Source: an uncultured Ruminococcus sp.
Lineage (GTDB): Bacteria > Bacillota > Clostridia > Oscillospirales > Acutalibacteraceae
Length of the DNA: 47,098 bases
Assembly (NCBI GenBank): GCA_934476515.1
Contig: CAKSNZ010000013.1
Location: 1-47,098, forward strand
Reading direction: 5' to 3'
Shown: positions 8,617 through 15,948 of the stretch, in pieces
Position numbering within the stretch: position 1 is the stretch's first letter
Layout of the letters: every line of letters starts with the position of its first letter
Notes under the pieces: generated by a model
The model's database searches: none
Seen by the model: the letters and a program-made list of their open reading frames with translations, nothing else
What the model was told of the DNA's origin: nothing
Program-made: the position numbers and the translations under genes

Positions 8617-9468
8617 TTATATTGTTGTTGTACTGTGTCTTGCTGCATGACAACAAATATTTACTGCAACAGGCATACCTGCAATATGAGTTGGATAAGT
8701 TTCAATATTTACACCAATGGCAGTAGTTGTACCACCAAGACCTGCAGGTCCAAAGCCCATTTTGTTAATAGACTGTAGCAGTTCATCCTCAAGGTCGGCA
8801 TATCGCTTATCCTCATTATGAGTATCAATACTTCTAAAGGTTGCTTTCTTAGCAAGTAAAGCTGACTTTTCAAAAGTACCACCGATACCAACACCTACAA
8901 CCATAGGTGGACAAGGATTAGGTCCTGCTTCTCTTACAGTATTTAGGATAAATTCCTTTACACCCTCAATACCCTTACTTGGTGTTAGCATTGCAATCTT
9001 TGACATATTTTCACTACCAAAGCCTTTGCCACCGGCAAGAATTTCAATCTTATCACCGGGAACAATCTCAGTATGAATAATGCAAGGAGTGTTATCCTTA
9101 GTATTTATTCTGTCAAAGACAGGGTCACTAACAACACTTTTCCTTAGGTATCCGTCAATATATGCTCTGCGAACGCCCTCGGTAACAGCCTCATTAAATG
9201 AACCGTCCTCAACAATAACTTTGTCACCATACTTAACAAACAGAATTGCCATACCTGTATCTTGACAAAGTGGTATTTCTTCCTTTCTTGCTATATCATC
9301 ATTTTCAATAATTTGGTCAAGGATACTTTTGCCTGTTTCGCTTTCTTCGGTATCTCTGGCTTTTAGTAATGCGTTGTAAATGTCATTGCCAATAAAGTAG
9401 TTGCAATCCATAAACAACTTCTTAACCTTTTCTGTTATTAATGATGCTTTAATTTTTCTTGCTTCCAT
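8617..9468 (-). CDS. fumA: Class I fumarate hydratase, alpha subunit (iron-sulfur)
   Basis: Large subunit of the oxygen-sensitive [4Fe-4S] fumarase. The three cluster cysteines are visible at Cys68 (PLCQDTG), Cys186 (GPNPCPP) and Cys272 or Cys273 (NICCHAARH). Length of 283 residues is normal for the split enzyme. Start set at ATG 9468 (MEARKIKA) with GGGTGAT just upstream; a start four codons earlier overlaps that site. First gene of the operon fumarase alpha - unknown - fumarase beta - MBOAT, read from a strong promoter. Malate or fumarate made here could connect with the fumarate released by ArgH, but that is general metabolism rather than shown linkage. Confidence 0.9.
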   Translation of the reverse strand: MEARKIKASLITEKVKKLFMDCNYFIGNDIYNALLKARDTEESETGKSILDQIIENDDIARKEEIPLCQDTGMAILFVKYGDKVIVEDGSFNEAVTEGVRRAYIDGYLRKSVVSDPVFDRINTKDNTPCIIHTEIVPGDKIEILAGGKGFGSENMSKIAMLTPSKGIEGVKEFILNTVREAGPNPCPPMVVGVGIGGTFEKSALLAKKATFRSIDTHNEDKRYADLEDELLQSINKMGFGPAGLGGTTTAIGVNIETYPTHIAGMPVAVNICCHAARHSTTTI

Positions 9469-9488
9469 ATAATCACCCACATTAACCT

Positions 9489-9517
9489 ATTATAACTTTA
9501 TTTTTCTAACTTTTCAA
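9489..9517 (-). promoter_or_regulatory. Sigma-A promoter of the fumarase operon
   Basis: Minus strand TTGAAA (9517-9512), 17-nt spacer, perfect TATAAT (9494-9489). A dyad, TTTCCTTTAAAAGGATTT at 9520-9537, lies directly upstream, between this operon and the divergent response regulator. Confidence 0.75.
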
Positions 9518-9646
9518 TATTTCCTTTAAAAGGATTTGAAAATATGATAAAATGTAGAAAATACTATTAGAAAATATTAAGATTTTCAACATAAAATCAT
9601 CACATTTAGATTTTATTCTATAATTAAAGAAAGTGAGGGTCATATT

Positions 9647-10321
9647 ATGAGTAAGATTTTAGTAGTTGATGACGAATTTAGAATTAGAGAGATTATTAAG
9701 AAATATGCAAATTTTGAAGGTCATAAAGTAACTGAGGCAATTGACGGTATGTCTGCTATTGAAATTTGCAACAAAGAAACTTTTGATATAATTATTATGG
9801 ATGTAATGATGCCTGAGCTTGACGGTTTTTCTGCTTGTAAAGAAATCCGTAAGCATTGCAACACACCTATTATTATGCTTTCTGCAAGAGGTGAAGAGTA
9901 TGACAAGATTCATGGTTTTGAACTTGGAATTGACGACTATGTTGTTAAGCCATTCTCACCTAAGGAGCTAATGATGAGAGTTAACGCAGTACTAAAGAGA
10001 AGTAACGGTGCCGACACTCCTAGTCAGGATGTGTTTAAGTACGAGAACCTTGTTGTTGACTTTACTGCAAGAATTGTTACTGTTAACGGTAAAAGAGTTG
10101 ATATGACACCTAAGGAATATGAACTATTCTTCTATATGGTTAAAAACAAGGGTATTGCCCTAACAAGAGAAAAGCTAATCTCAGAAGTATGGGGTTATGA
10201 CTTCTTTGGTGATGACAGAACTCTGGATACTCACATTAAGCTACTTAGAAAAAGCCTAGGTGAATATAGTAAGTGCATTGTTACTCTGAGAGGAGTTGGC
10301 TACAGGTTTGACACGGTTTAA
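9647..10321 (+). CDS. OmpR/PhoB family response regulator
   Basis: 224 residues: receiver domain (1-120) with acidic pocket Asp8/Asp9, phosphoacceptor Asp52 (IIIMDVMMP) and Lys101 (VVKPF), then a C-terminal winged helix ending in GVGYRFDTV. It is a DNA-binding transcription factor controlled by the histidine kinase that follows 7 nt later. GTGAGGG precedes the ATG. A TATAAT at 9619-9624 may be its -10, but the -35 is poor. Target genes are unknown; the divergent fumarase operon and the downstream genes are the nearest candidates. Confidence 0.95.
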   Translation: MSKILVVDDEFRIREIIKKYANFEGHKVTEAIDGMSAIEICNKETFDIIIMDVMMPELDGFSACKEIRKHCNTPIIMLSARGEEYDKIHGFELGIDDYVVKPFSPKELMMRVNAVLKRSNGADTPSQDVFKYENLVVDFTARIVTVNGKRVDMTPKEYELFFYMVKNKGIALTREKLISEVWGYDFFGDDRTLDTHIKLLRKSLGEYSKCIVTLRGVGYRFDTV

Positions 10322-10328
10322 GGGCAAA

Positions 10329-11993
10329 ATGTCTTCCCTACCACTACATTACAAAATATTGTTGTGGTTTGTACTTTTCTCTTTGATAATGCTGGTTTTA
10401 CTATGGGTTTTCCAAACAGTTTGCTTTAGAAGTGTATATAGCAAGGTTAGGGTAAATCAAGTAAAGAAATGTGCATCATCAATTGAAGAAAATATTAATT
10501 CAAATAACATTACTACATTGGTAGAGAACTTAGCAGAACAAAACGATGTTATGATTTATGTTTATGACACTACAGATTCTACAGTAAGACCTGTTTATTC
10601 TACCGATAAATCATTTATGAAAATTATGATTTATGACAGTTCAAGCAGTTCATCAAATGATAGCAATTCAGGTAGCAGTTCAAAAAGTTCCGGCAGTTCC
10701 GATAAAAATTCATCTGACAAAAAATCTTCAGATAACAGTTCATCAAATAAAAATTCCGATAGCAACGAAAGTGATAGCAACAGTTCAATTACTCACAGAC
10801 AGTATGTATCATTTAGCACCAATCAGCTAATTAAAGGTGAAAGTCCATATAACTACTATAGCCAAGCTAAAGCAAGTGATGACAAAACCTACACAAGATA
10901 CATTGACGAAGAAGAAAACAGTGAGGATAATCTACTACACAAAATCAAAGGTCACACACCACCAATGGATAAGCTAAACACCAAAGGTGTTGTATATACT
11001 TCACTGTTTGATGATGACAGTAACAATAACTATATGCTGATTATCACTTCACAAAGTTCACCGGTTGACAGTGTTGTAAACACACTAAGATACCAGCTTG
11101 TAACTGTTACATTTATCTTGCTATTTATCGGTGTATTTATTGCTATTGTTGCAGCAAGGAAGATTAGTAAGCCTATTACCGACACAACAAAGTCAGCACT
11201 AAAACTTGCTAACAAAGACTATGATGTTCAGTTTAACAGCACAGGTTATCTTGAAGTTACCGAACTGAACAACACCCTAAATTATGCAGCAACCGAATTA
11301 AAGAAAGTTGATTCATTACAGAGAGAACTTATTGCTAACATTAGCCATGACCTAAGAACACCACTGACTATGATTACAGGTTACGGTGAAGTAATGAGGG
11401 ATTTACCGGGAGAAAATACTCCGGAGAATATCCAAATTATTATTGATGAAGCAAACAGACTGAATATGCTTGTAACAGACTTACTTGATATTTCAAAGCT
11501 ACAGTCAGGTGCAACAGAAATCAACAGGGAAGTTTTCTCAATTACAACATTAATCAAGGAAATGTTCCAACGCTACAACAAGCTAAAGGAACAAGAGGGT
11601 TACACCCTAGACTTTGAGTATGATGAAGATATTTATGTAAATGCTGACTATAGCAAGATAAGTCAGGTAATTTACAACCTAGTTAACAACGCAATTAACT
11701 ATTCAAGAACAGACAAACATATTATTGTTCGTCAATCAAGAAAAGACAAAAATGTACTTATTGAAGTTATTGACCATGGTGAGGGTATTGACCAAGAACA
11801 TTTGGAAAATATCTGGGACAGATACTACAAGGTTGATAAGGAACACAAGAGTTCTGTTGTAGGTACAGGTTTAGGACTTTCAATTGTTAAGAATGTTCTT
11901 GACAGACACAACGCACACTATGGTGTTAAGAGTGTTGTTGGTGAAGGAAGTAACTTCTGGTTTGAACTTGAAATAGCAGAGTCACCGGAATAA
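10329..11993 (+). CDS. Sensor histidine kinase with Ser/Asn-rich extracytoplasmic segment
   Basis: 554 residues from ATG 10329 (AAGGG site just before; an upstream in-frame start would overlap the regulator by 26 nt). Order: membrane helix (about 12-32), extracytoplasmic sensor (33-255), second helix (about 256-276), HAMP, dimerisation helix with phosphoacceptor His340 (NISHDLRTP), and HATPase domain with DHGEGI and GTGLGLSIVK. The sensor contains a roughly 50-residue low-complexity run of Ser, Asn, Asp and Lys (residues about 103-153), unusual for such domains. It presumably phosphorylates the regulator encoded upstream. Signal unknown. Confidence 0.93.
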   Translation: MSSLPLHYKILLWFVLFSLIMLVLLWVFQTVCFRSVYSKVRVNQVKKCASSIEENINSNNITTLVENLAEQNDVMIYVYDTTDSTVRPVYSTDKSFMKIMIYDSSSSSSNDSNSGSSSKSSGSSDKNSSDKKSSDNSSSNKNSDSNESDSNSSITHRQYVSFSTNQLIKGESPYNYYSQAKASDDKTYTRYIDEEENSEDNLLHKIKGHTPPMDKLNTKGVVYTSLFDDDSNNNYMLIITSQSSPVDSVVNTLRYQLVTVTFILLFIGVFIAIVAARKISKPITDTTKSALKLANKDYDVQFNSTGYLEVTELNNTLNYAATELKKVDSLQRELIANISHDLRTPLTMITGYGEVMRDLPGENTPENIQIIIDEANRLNMLVTDLLDISKLQSGATEINREVFSITTLIKEMFQRYNKLKEQEGYTLDFEYDEDIYVNADYSKISQVIYNLVNNAINYSRTDKHIIVRQSRKDKNVLIEVIDHGEGIDQEHLENIWDRYYKVDKEHKSSVVGTGLGLSIVKNVLDRHNAHYGVKSVVGEGSNFWFELEIAESPE

Positions 11994-12005
11994 AATAATG
12001 AAAAC

Positions 12006-12044
12006 AAAATGGGAAATGGCTCTTCGGAGTCATTTTTCATTTTA
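12006..12044 (+). terminator. Terminator after the two-component operon
   Basis: Stem GAAATGGCTC (12013-12022), UUCG tetraloop, GAGTCATTTT with one G-U pair, then TTTTCATTTT. It lies only 14 nt before the GNAT gene start, so it may attenuate rather than fully isolate that gene. Confidence 0.8.
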
Positions 12045-12057
12045 GCAAGAGGATATT

Positions 12058-12630
12058 ATGAATTTAAGACTAAGAAAATATAACATATCAAAAGAAAGCA
12101 AAGATAAGGTAAAGGAACTGTATTTCTCAGCTTTTCCAAAAGATGAACAACTGCCATATTGGATGATGAAACTGTTAAGCAGAAAAAAGTCAGCAGATTT
12201 TTACAGTATTTATGACAAAAAGGACTTTGTAGGCTTAGCATATGTTGCTACATACAAGGACACTGCATATTTATTTTTCTTTGCTATTGATGAAAAGCAA
12301 AGAGGCAAAGGCTACGGTTCAGCTTTCCTTTCAGCATTAAAAGAAAAGTACAAAAATTACAGAATTTTGTTGGCTATTGAACAGCTTGACCAAAATGCTC
12401 CTAACATTGATGAACGAATTAAGAGAAAGAATTTCTACATCAAAAACGGTTTTTATGACCTTAACTTTACAATGACAGAACAGTCAGTTACCTACGATAT
12501 GCTAGGCTACAATAAGGATAATAAGACCGTTACAGAAAAGGAATTCTTCTACCTTAATAAAAACTTCTTCGGTAAAATCTTCTATAACCTGTTTTATAAA
12601 AGAATTTATGTCGAACCTAGGGATGTTTAA
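12058..12630 (+). CDS. GNAT family N-acetyltransferase
   Basis: 190 residues with an acetyl-CoA-binding motif RGKGYGSAFL near residues 82-91, after strands AYLFFFAID, as in the GNAT fold; then FYIKNGFYD typical of motif B. The substrate is not predictable. The C-terminal 60 residues, ending in an aromatic-rich helix (FFYLNKNFFGKIFYNLFYKR), are longer than a minimal GNAT domain and may pack on the fold or touch the membrane. AGAGGATATT precedes ATG. It follows the kinase terminator closely and may be read through from the two-component promoter. Confidence 0.85.
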   Translation: MNLRLRKYNISKESKDKVKELYFSAFPKDEQLPYWMMKLLSRKKSADFYSIYDKKDFVGLAYVATYKDTAYLFFFAIDEKQRGKGYGSAFLSALKEKYKNYRILLAIEQLDQNAPNIDERIKRKNFYIKNGFYDLNFTMTEQSVTYDMLGYNKDNKTVTEKEFFYLNKNFFGKIFYNLFYKRIYVEPRDV

Positions 12631-12948
12631 TTTTGATTTTTGTTTTTATGGATTAGTAATATAAATTTGTTTTTTTCAATTTTGTTTGTGGGTAAAGATA
12701 AATTTGATAAATTGGGGTTTATGGGGTTATTTGATAGTTTCAACTAATATGGAATTGTAAATTGACGGAACGGCAATTTACCTTTTATAAATCGACTGAA
12801 GGAGGGATAAAACTATAAATTAGATGGATTAATCGGTTATCATCTAATTAACCTACATTACATAAACAACTCTACAAACCCAAATTTGTTAAACTGAATC
12901 ATCACCTACAAATAAAAACATAAACAAATATACACATTTTCACCACGT
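12631..12948. repeat. Gene-free region with diverged copy of the dispersed repeat
   Basis: No gene is seen in 12631-13030. The stretch 12654-12704 resembles the left module of the repeats at 41.4 and 46.6 kb (shared words ATATAAATT, TTTTTCAATTTTGTTT, GGGTAAAG, TAAATTT). It is followed by ATAAATTGGGGTTTATGGGG near 12705-12725, and a reverse-complement-like word ACAAACCCAAATTT occurs near 12876-12889. Between them are two dyads: GTAAATTG...CAATTTAC (about 12757-12781) and TTAGATG...CATCTAA (about 12819-12847). The core found in the long copies is missing. Confidence 0.5.
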
Positions 12949-12986
12949 AAAAAGGCTAGTTACCGTTATAGTAACTAGCCTTAATT
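12949..12986 (-). terminator. Hairpin copy 1, terminator of the XRE regulator gene
   Basis: A 38-bp sequence with a 12-bp stem (AAGGCTAGTTAC / GTAACTAGCCTT) and 7-nt loop. On the minus strand the stem is followed by TTTTT, so it fits termination of the gene ending at 13031. An identical 38-bp copy occurs at 13902-13939. Confidence 0.85.
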
Positions 12987-13030
12987 ATTTATATAAATAT
13001 GTGATAAATGATTACGATGCATAACAAATT

Positions 13031-13309
13031 TTATTTATTTCTTAGATGCACAATAATGCTATGGACAAGTTCAATATCTTTATCTGTTAAGCCTTCAACA
13101 CTTAATGATACAGTATTATTTACACCTAACAAATAGTCAGTAGAAACATCAAAAATATTTGCTAATTCAACAATATACTGAGTTGACGGAACAGAAATAC
13201 CCATCTCCCAAGCATTTACACTAGACCTAGTAATTCCTAACTTTTTTGCAAGAATGGTTTGTGTCATATTTTTCTGTTCTCTAAGTTTTTTTATTCTATC
13301 AGCAACCAT
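13031..13309 (-). CDS. XRE family helix-turn-helix regulator
   Basis: 92 residues. The N-terminal 65 residues form a Cro/CI-type HTH (RIKKLREQKNMTQ, LAKKLGITRSSVNAWEMG, YIVELANIFDVSTDYLLG); the remainder is a short tail that may dimerise. GAGGTGATTAG precedes ATG 13309. It is divergent from the zinc-ribbon membrane protein, and two copies of ATCAAAAWGATATT lie between them, probable operators. The pair with its flanking hairpins looks like a small self-contained cassette. Function of the regulated product is unknown. Confidence 0.9.
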   Translation of the reverse strand: MVADRIKKLREQKNMTQTILAKKLGITRSSVNAWEMGISVPSTQYIVELANIFDVSTDYLLGVNNTVSLSVEGLTDKDIELVHSIIVHLRNK

Positions 13310-13340
13310 CTAATCACCTCGTTAATAGAATACTAAGCTA

Positions 13341-13373
13341 ATCAAAAAGATATTGCATTATCAAAATGATATT
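13341..13373. promoter_or_regulatory. Two probable XRE operators
   Basis: ATCAAAAAGATATT (13341-13354) and ATCAAAATGATATT (13360-13373) are direct repeats 19 bp apart; the second contains the palindrome TATCAAAATGATA. They end 5 nt before the -35 of the rightward promoter, suiting control of both divergent genes. Confidence 0.6.
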
Positions 13374-13378
13374 TATAC

Positions 13379-13407
13379 TTGACAAACATATAAAATTATC
13401 TTACAAT
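13379..13407 (+). promoter_or_regulatory. Sigma-A promoter of the zinc-ribbon membrane protein gene
   Basis: Perfect TTGACA (13379-13384), 17-nt spacer, TACAAT (13402-13407). Confidence 0.8.
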
Positions 13408-13448
13408 TAAAGAAAATAATTAATATTTCTACAAAAGGGGTAATTATA

Positions 13449-13880
13449 ATGATGAAAGAAACGAATAAAATTGCAAAAATTTTCAAAATAATGGGCATTG
13501 TTATTTTTGGAATTGGAATAATTTTTTCAACTATACTAGGAAACATGAGTAATTTTGTCGTTACTATTATTGCTGCAATATATAGTTTTATTGCATGTAT
13601 GGGTTTTGTGGGATTTGGAGAAGTAGTTAGTTTACTTCAAGCTAACCTTGATGGGCAATTGGCAATTTATCAATTAATAGAAGAAAATAATACTGACGAT
13701 GAAGATAAAATTGAAGATAATAACAATTCAAACAATATGCCTACTGCAAATGCTAAAAAAATATATCCACAAGACAACCAAAGCGTAAACAAGGTATATT
13801 GGAAATGTCATAACTGTGGTACAATCTGTACAAATGAATTTTGCCCCAACTGTGGCAATCATAAACCCCAAAAGCAATAA
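13449..13880 (+). CDS. Small membrane protein with C-terminal zinc ribbon
   Basis: 143 residues, not a family I can name. Two hydrophobic helices (about residues 13-31 and 36-58) are followed by an acidic, Asn-rich linker (EENNTDDEDKIEDNNNSN) and a C-terminal four-cysteine ribbon CHNCG...CPNCG. This layout places the ribbon in the cytosol on a flexible tether. AAAGGGG precedes ATG 13449. The gene has its own strong promoter and probable XRE operators, and is flanked by identical hairpins. A regulatory or protein-binding membrane role is a guess. Confidence 0.75.
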   Translation: MMKETNKIAKIFKIMGIVIFGIGIIFSTILGNMSNFVVTIIAAIYSFIACMGFVGFGEVVSLLQANLDGQLAIYQLIEENNTDDEDKIEDNNNSNNMPTANAKKIYPQDNQSVNKVYWKCHNCGTICTNEFCPNCGNHKPQKQ

Positions 13881-13901
13881 TATAAAAGTTATTTTATATA
13901 C

Positions 13902-13939
13902 AAAAAGGCTAGTTACCGTTATAGTAACTAGCCTTAATT
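13902..13939 (-). terminator. Hairpin copy 2, bidirectional terminator
   Basis: Identical over 38 bp to 12949-12986, in the same orientation. On the minus strand it ends rubrerythrin transcription (stem followed by TTTTT); on the plus strand it follows the zinc-ribbon gene with TTAATTTTAT. Confidence 0.85.
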
Positions 13940-13961
13940 TTATAATATTGATATTAAGAAA

Positions 13962-14504
13962 TTAGCCGAAATATCTATTTAGCAGACCTTGGAAACCTGC
14001 ACCATGTCTAGCTTCATCCTTAGCCATTTCGTGAACAGTATCGTGGATTGCGTCTAGGTTAGCTTTCTTTGCTCTAACTGCTAGGTCTAGCTTACCTTCA
14101 CAAGCACCTGCTTCAGCTTCTGCTCTTAACTGTAGATTCTTCTTTGTAGAGTCTGTTACAACTTCACCAAGAATTTCAGCAAACTTTGCTGCATGTTCAG
14201 CTTCTTCAAAAGCATACTTTGTAAATGCTGCTGAGATTTCAGGATAGCCTTCTCTATCAGCAACTCTTGCCATTGCTAGGTACATACCTACTTCAGAACA
14301 TTCACCGTTAAAGTTAGCTCTTAAATCTGCAATAATATCTTCTGAAACACCATCAATAATACCTACCTGATGTTCACAAGCGAAACCTGCACCTTCCTTT
14401 AGTTCATTAAACTTTGATGCCGGTGCGTTACACTGTGGGCACTTTTCTGGTGGTTCAGGACCTTCGTGAACATAACCGCATACTGCACAAACCCATTTTG
14501 CCAT
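13962..14504 (-). CDS. Reverse-type rubrerythrin (rubredoxin domain first)
   Basis: 180 residues. An N-terminal rubredoxin-like iron site (Cys6, Cys9, Cys22, Cys25) precedes the four-helix diiron domain with repeated carboxylate/His motifs ([30 protein letters not shown]). Classical rubrerythrin has the opposite domain order; this order is known from clostridial peroxide-reducing reverse rubrerythrins. It probably reduces hydrogen peroxide with electrons from NAD(P)H via a reductase encoded elsewhere. AGGAGG precedes the ATG. It lies 30 nt after the perR-like gene, and the shared operon makes peroxide control likely. Confidence 0.93.
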   Translation of the reverse strand: MAKWVCAVCGYVHEGPEPPEKCPQCNAPASKFNELKEGAGFACEHQVGIIDGVSEDIIADLRANFNGECSEVGMYLAMARVADREGYPEISAAFTKYAFEEAEHAAKFAEILGEVVTDSTKKNLQLRAEAEAGACEGKLDLAVRAKKANLDAIHDTVHEMAKDEARHGAGFQGLLNRYFG

Positions 14505-14534
14505 AATAATTTTCCTCCTAAGATAATATAAATT

Positions 14535-14936
14535 TTAATTTTCTATGTTTTTACTTTTCAAACGATTGTCACATTCTCTGCATCTGCCATAGTAAGTGAT
14601 AGCTCTTTTCTCTATTATAAAGCCATCCCCTACAACATTGTTTCTTGTGCCAATATCGTTTGTGAATAAGTCAGTAATCTTACCACAATAGGTGCATACC
14701 AGATGTGTATGAGGTGTAGTATTACCGTCTATTCTTTCTTCACCGTTTAGGGAGCAAACAGAAATTGCCATTTTCTCATCCTTAAAAAGTGAGATATTGC
14801 GATAAACAGTACCAAGGCTAAGGTCAGGATAATCTTCCTTTAAGTCCTCATAAATCTGAGTAGCTGATGGATGGTCAGTTCTATTTATAAGCATATCATA
14901 AATAGCTTGACGCTTAGCACTAAAGTTCCTTCTCAT
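14535..14936 (-). CDS. perR: Fur family peroxide regulator, PerR-like
   Basis: 133 residues from ATG 14936, chosen because AGGAGG lies 6 nt upstream; earlier in-frame starts overlap that site. Winged-helix DNA-binding half (1-75), then dimerisation half. All ligands corresponding to the Bacillus PerR regulatory metal site are present: His22, Asp70, His76, His78 and Asp89, where Fur has Glu in place of Asp70. The structural zinc cysteines are Cys81, Cys84, Cys119 and Cys122. It senses peroxide by metal-catalysed oxidation and represses defence genes; the co-transcribed rubrerythrin is the obvious target. I do not see a clear PerR box upstream. Confidence 0.88.
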   Translation of the reverse strand: MRRNFSAKRQAIYDMLINRTDHPSATQIYEDLKEDYPDLSLGTVYRNISLFKDEKMAISVCSLNGEERIDGNTTPHTHLVCTYCGKITDLFTNDIGTRNNVVGDGFIIEKRAITYYGRCRECDNRLKSKNIEN

Positions 14937-15080
14937 AAACATCCTCCTATCTGTAAAATCGATAATCATTACTGATTTGATATTATATTAGCACAAAGTT
15001 TTTCATTTGTAAAGACCTTTTTAGTAATTTTTTTAATTTTTTTTCATAAACTTTAAAGATAACAGAAAAGGAGTGTTTTT

Positions 15081-15620
15081 ATGCCTACTTTATTTTTAAG
15101 TCCCTCAACACAAGAATTCAATCCATTTGTTGATGGTGGCAATGAAGAATACTATATGAACCTTATTGCTGATGCAATGGAACCTTACCTTTATGCATCA
15201 GGAATTAATTTTGTTCGCAACAGCCCTACCGATAATGTGCGACAGGTTATTGCACAAAGCAACGGTGGCAACTATGACCTACACCTAGCAATACACAGTA
15301 ATGCCTCTCCTGAAAGTGTGAAAGGACAAAATACAGGTGCAGATATTTACTACTACCCTACTTCGGTTAATGGTAAAAGGTTTGCTGAAATCATAGCAAA
15401 AAACTACAAAACCATTTACCCCAGAAGTATAGAAATTATCCCTACCACATCTTTAGGAGAAGTCAGACAGACAAAAGCCCCTAGTGTGCTGATTGAAGTT
15501 GCTTATCATGATAACCGTCAAGATGCACAATGGATTAGGGATAACATTGGAAACATTGCCAGAGTACTTGCAATGAGTGTTGCAGAATATTTTAATGTGC
15601 CATTTGTTGAACCTAAATAA
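15081..15620 (+). CDS. N-acetylmuramoyl-L-alanine amidase-like protein (Amidase_3)
   Basis: 179 residues of the Amidase_3 fold, which cuts the peptide off peptidoglycan. The conserved NEEYYMNLIADAM (Glu22/23), HLAIHSNAS (His72) and VLIEVAYHDN (Glu139) are present. The first zinc-binding His (usual HGG motif) is replaced in SPSTQEFNP (around Gln11), so the metal site lacks one usual ligand. No signal peptide: the protein starts MPTLFLSPS, so it would act in the cytosol or the mother cell, or be released by lysis. AAGGAG precedes ATG. Ends in a hairpin shared with the convergent microprotein gene. Confidence 0.8.
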   Translation: MPTLFLSPSTQEFNPFVDGGNEEYYMNLIADAMEPYLYASGINFVRNSPTDNVRQVIAQSNGGNYDLHLAIHSNASPESVKGQNTGADIYYYPTSVNGKRFAEIIAKNYKTIYPRSIEIIPTTSLGEVRQTKAPSVLIEVAYHDNRQDAQWIRDNIGNIARVLAMSVAEYFNVPFVEPK

Positions 15621-15676
15621 ACATTGATTTACACCGTAAAATAAGGTAAAATATAATTATGTAAATTCAGCACATA

Positions 15677-15704
15677 AGCGTGTAGAATTAACTTTCTACA
15701 CGCT
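15677..15704. terminator. Hairpin between convergent genes
   Basis: A perfect 11-bp stem (15677-15687 with 15694-15704) with a 6-nt loop. It lacks a clear U-tract in either direction, so it is terminator-like rather than certain. Confidence 0.55.
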
Positions 15705-15730
15705 AAAATGTAAAATCATATTGCTAAAAA

Positions 15731-15895
15731 TTAAATGTTCTGATTGTTCTTGCGATTGTTAGACTGATTTTTGTGGCAGTTCTGATTTTGGTTCTGATTC
15801 TGCTGATTGTTATTTTGATTTTGATTATTGTTCTGGTTCTGGTTGTTGTTCTGGTTCTGATTCTGATTGTTATTCTGTCTGTATCTATTGTTCAT
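15731..15895 (-). CDS. Asn/Gln-rich microprotein
   Basis: 54 residues starting MNNRYRQNNN; 28 Asn and 15 Gln make up about 80% of the chain, with a single Cys-His pair (NQNCHKNQ) and a few Arg/Lys. The start at 15895 is supported by a very strong GGGAGGTG ribosome site, while the longer frame upstream runs through the divergent rsmF coding sequence. There is no signal peptide or membrane helix. No family recognised; short Asn/Gln-rich proteins occur among spore coat and structural proteins, but that is only a possibility here. Confidence 0.65.
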   Translation of the reverse strand: MNNRYRQNNNQNQNQNNNQNQNNNQNQNNNQQNQNQNQNCHKNQSNNRKNNQNI

Positions 15896-15948
15896 AAGAA
15901 CACCTCCCTTACAGAAACAGTATCTGTAAATATAAAGGAAATATACAT

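Noticed and set aside
8439..8726. Plus-strand frame of 95 residues inside the fumarase region
   Set aside because: Rich in Cys, His and Tyr with no ribosome site; it is the complement of the unknown gene and the fumarase alpha end.
7547..9468. L(+)-tartrate dehydratase instead of fumarase
   Set aside because: The two share the same fold and motifs, and sequence alone does not separate them; fumarase is the more general call, and tartrate is kept as an alternative.
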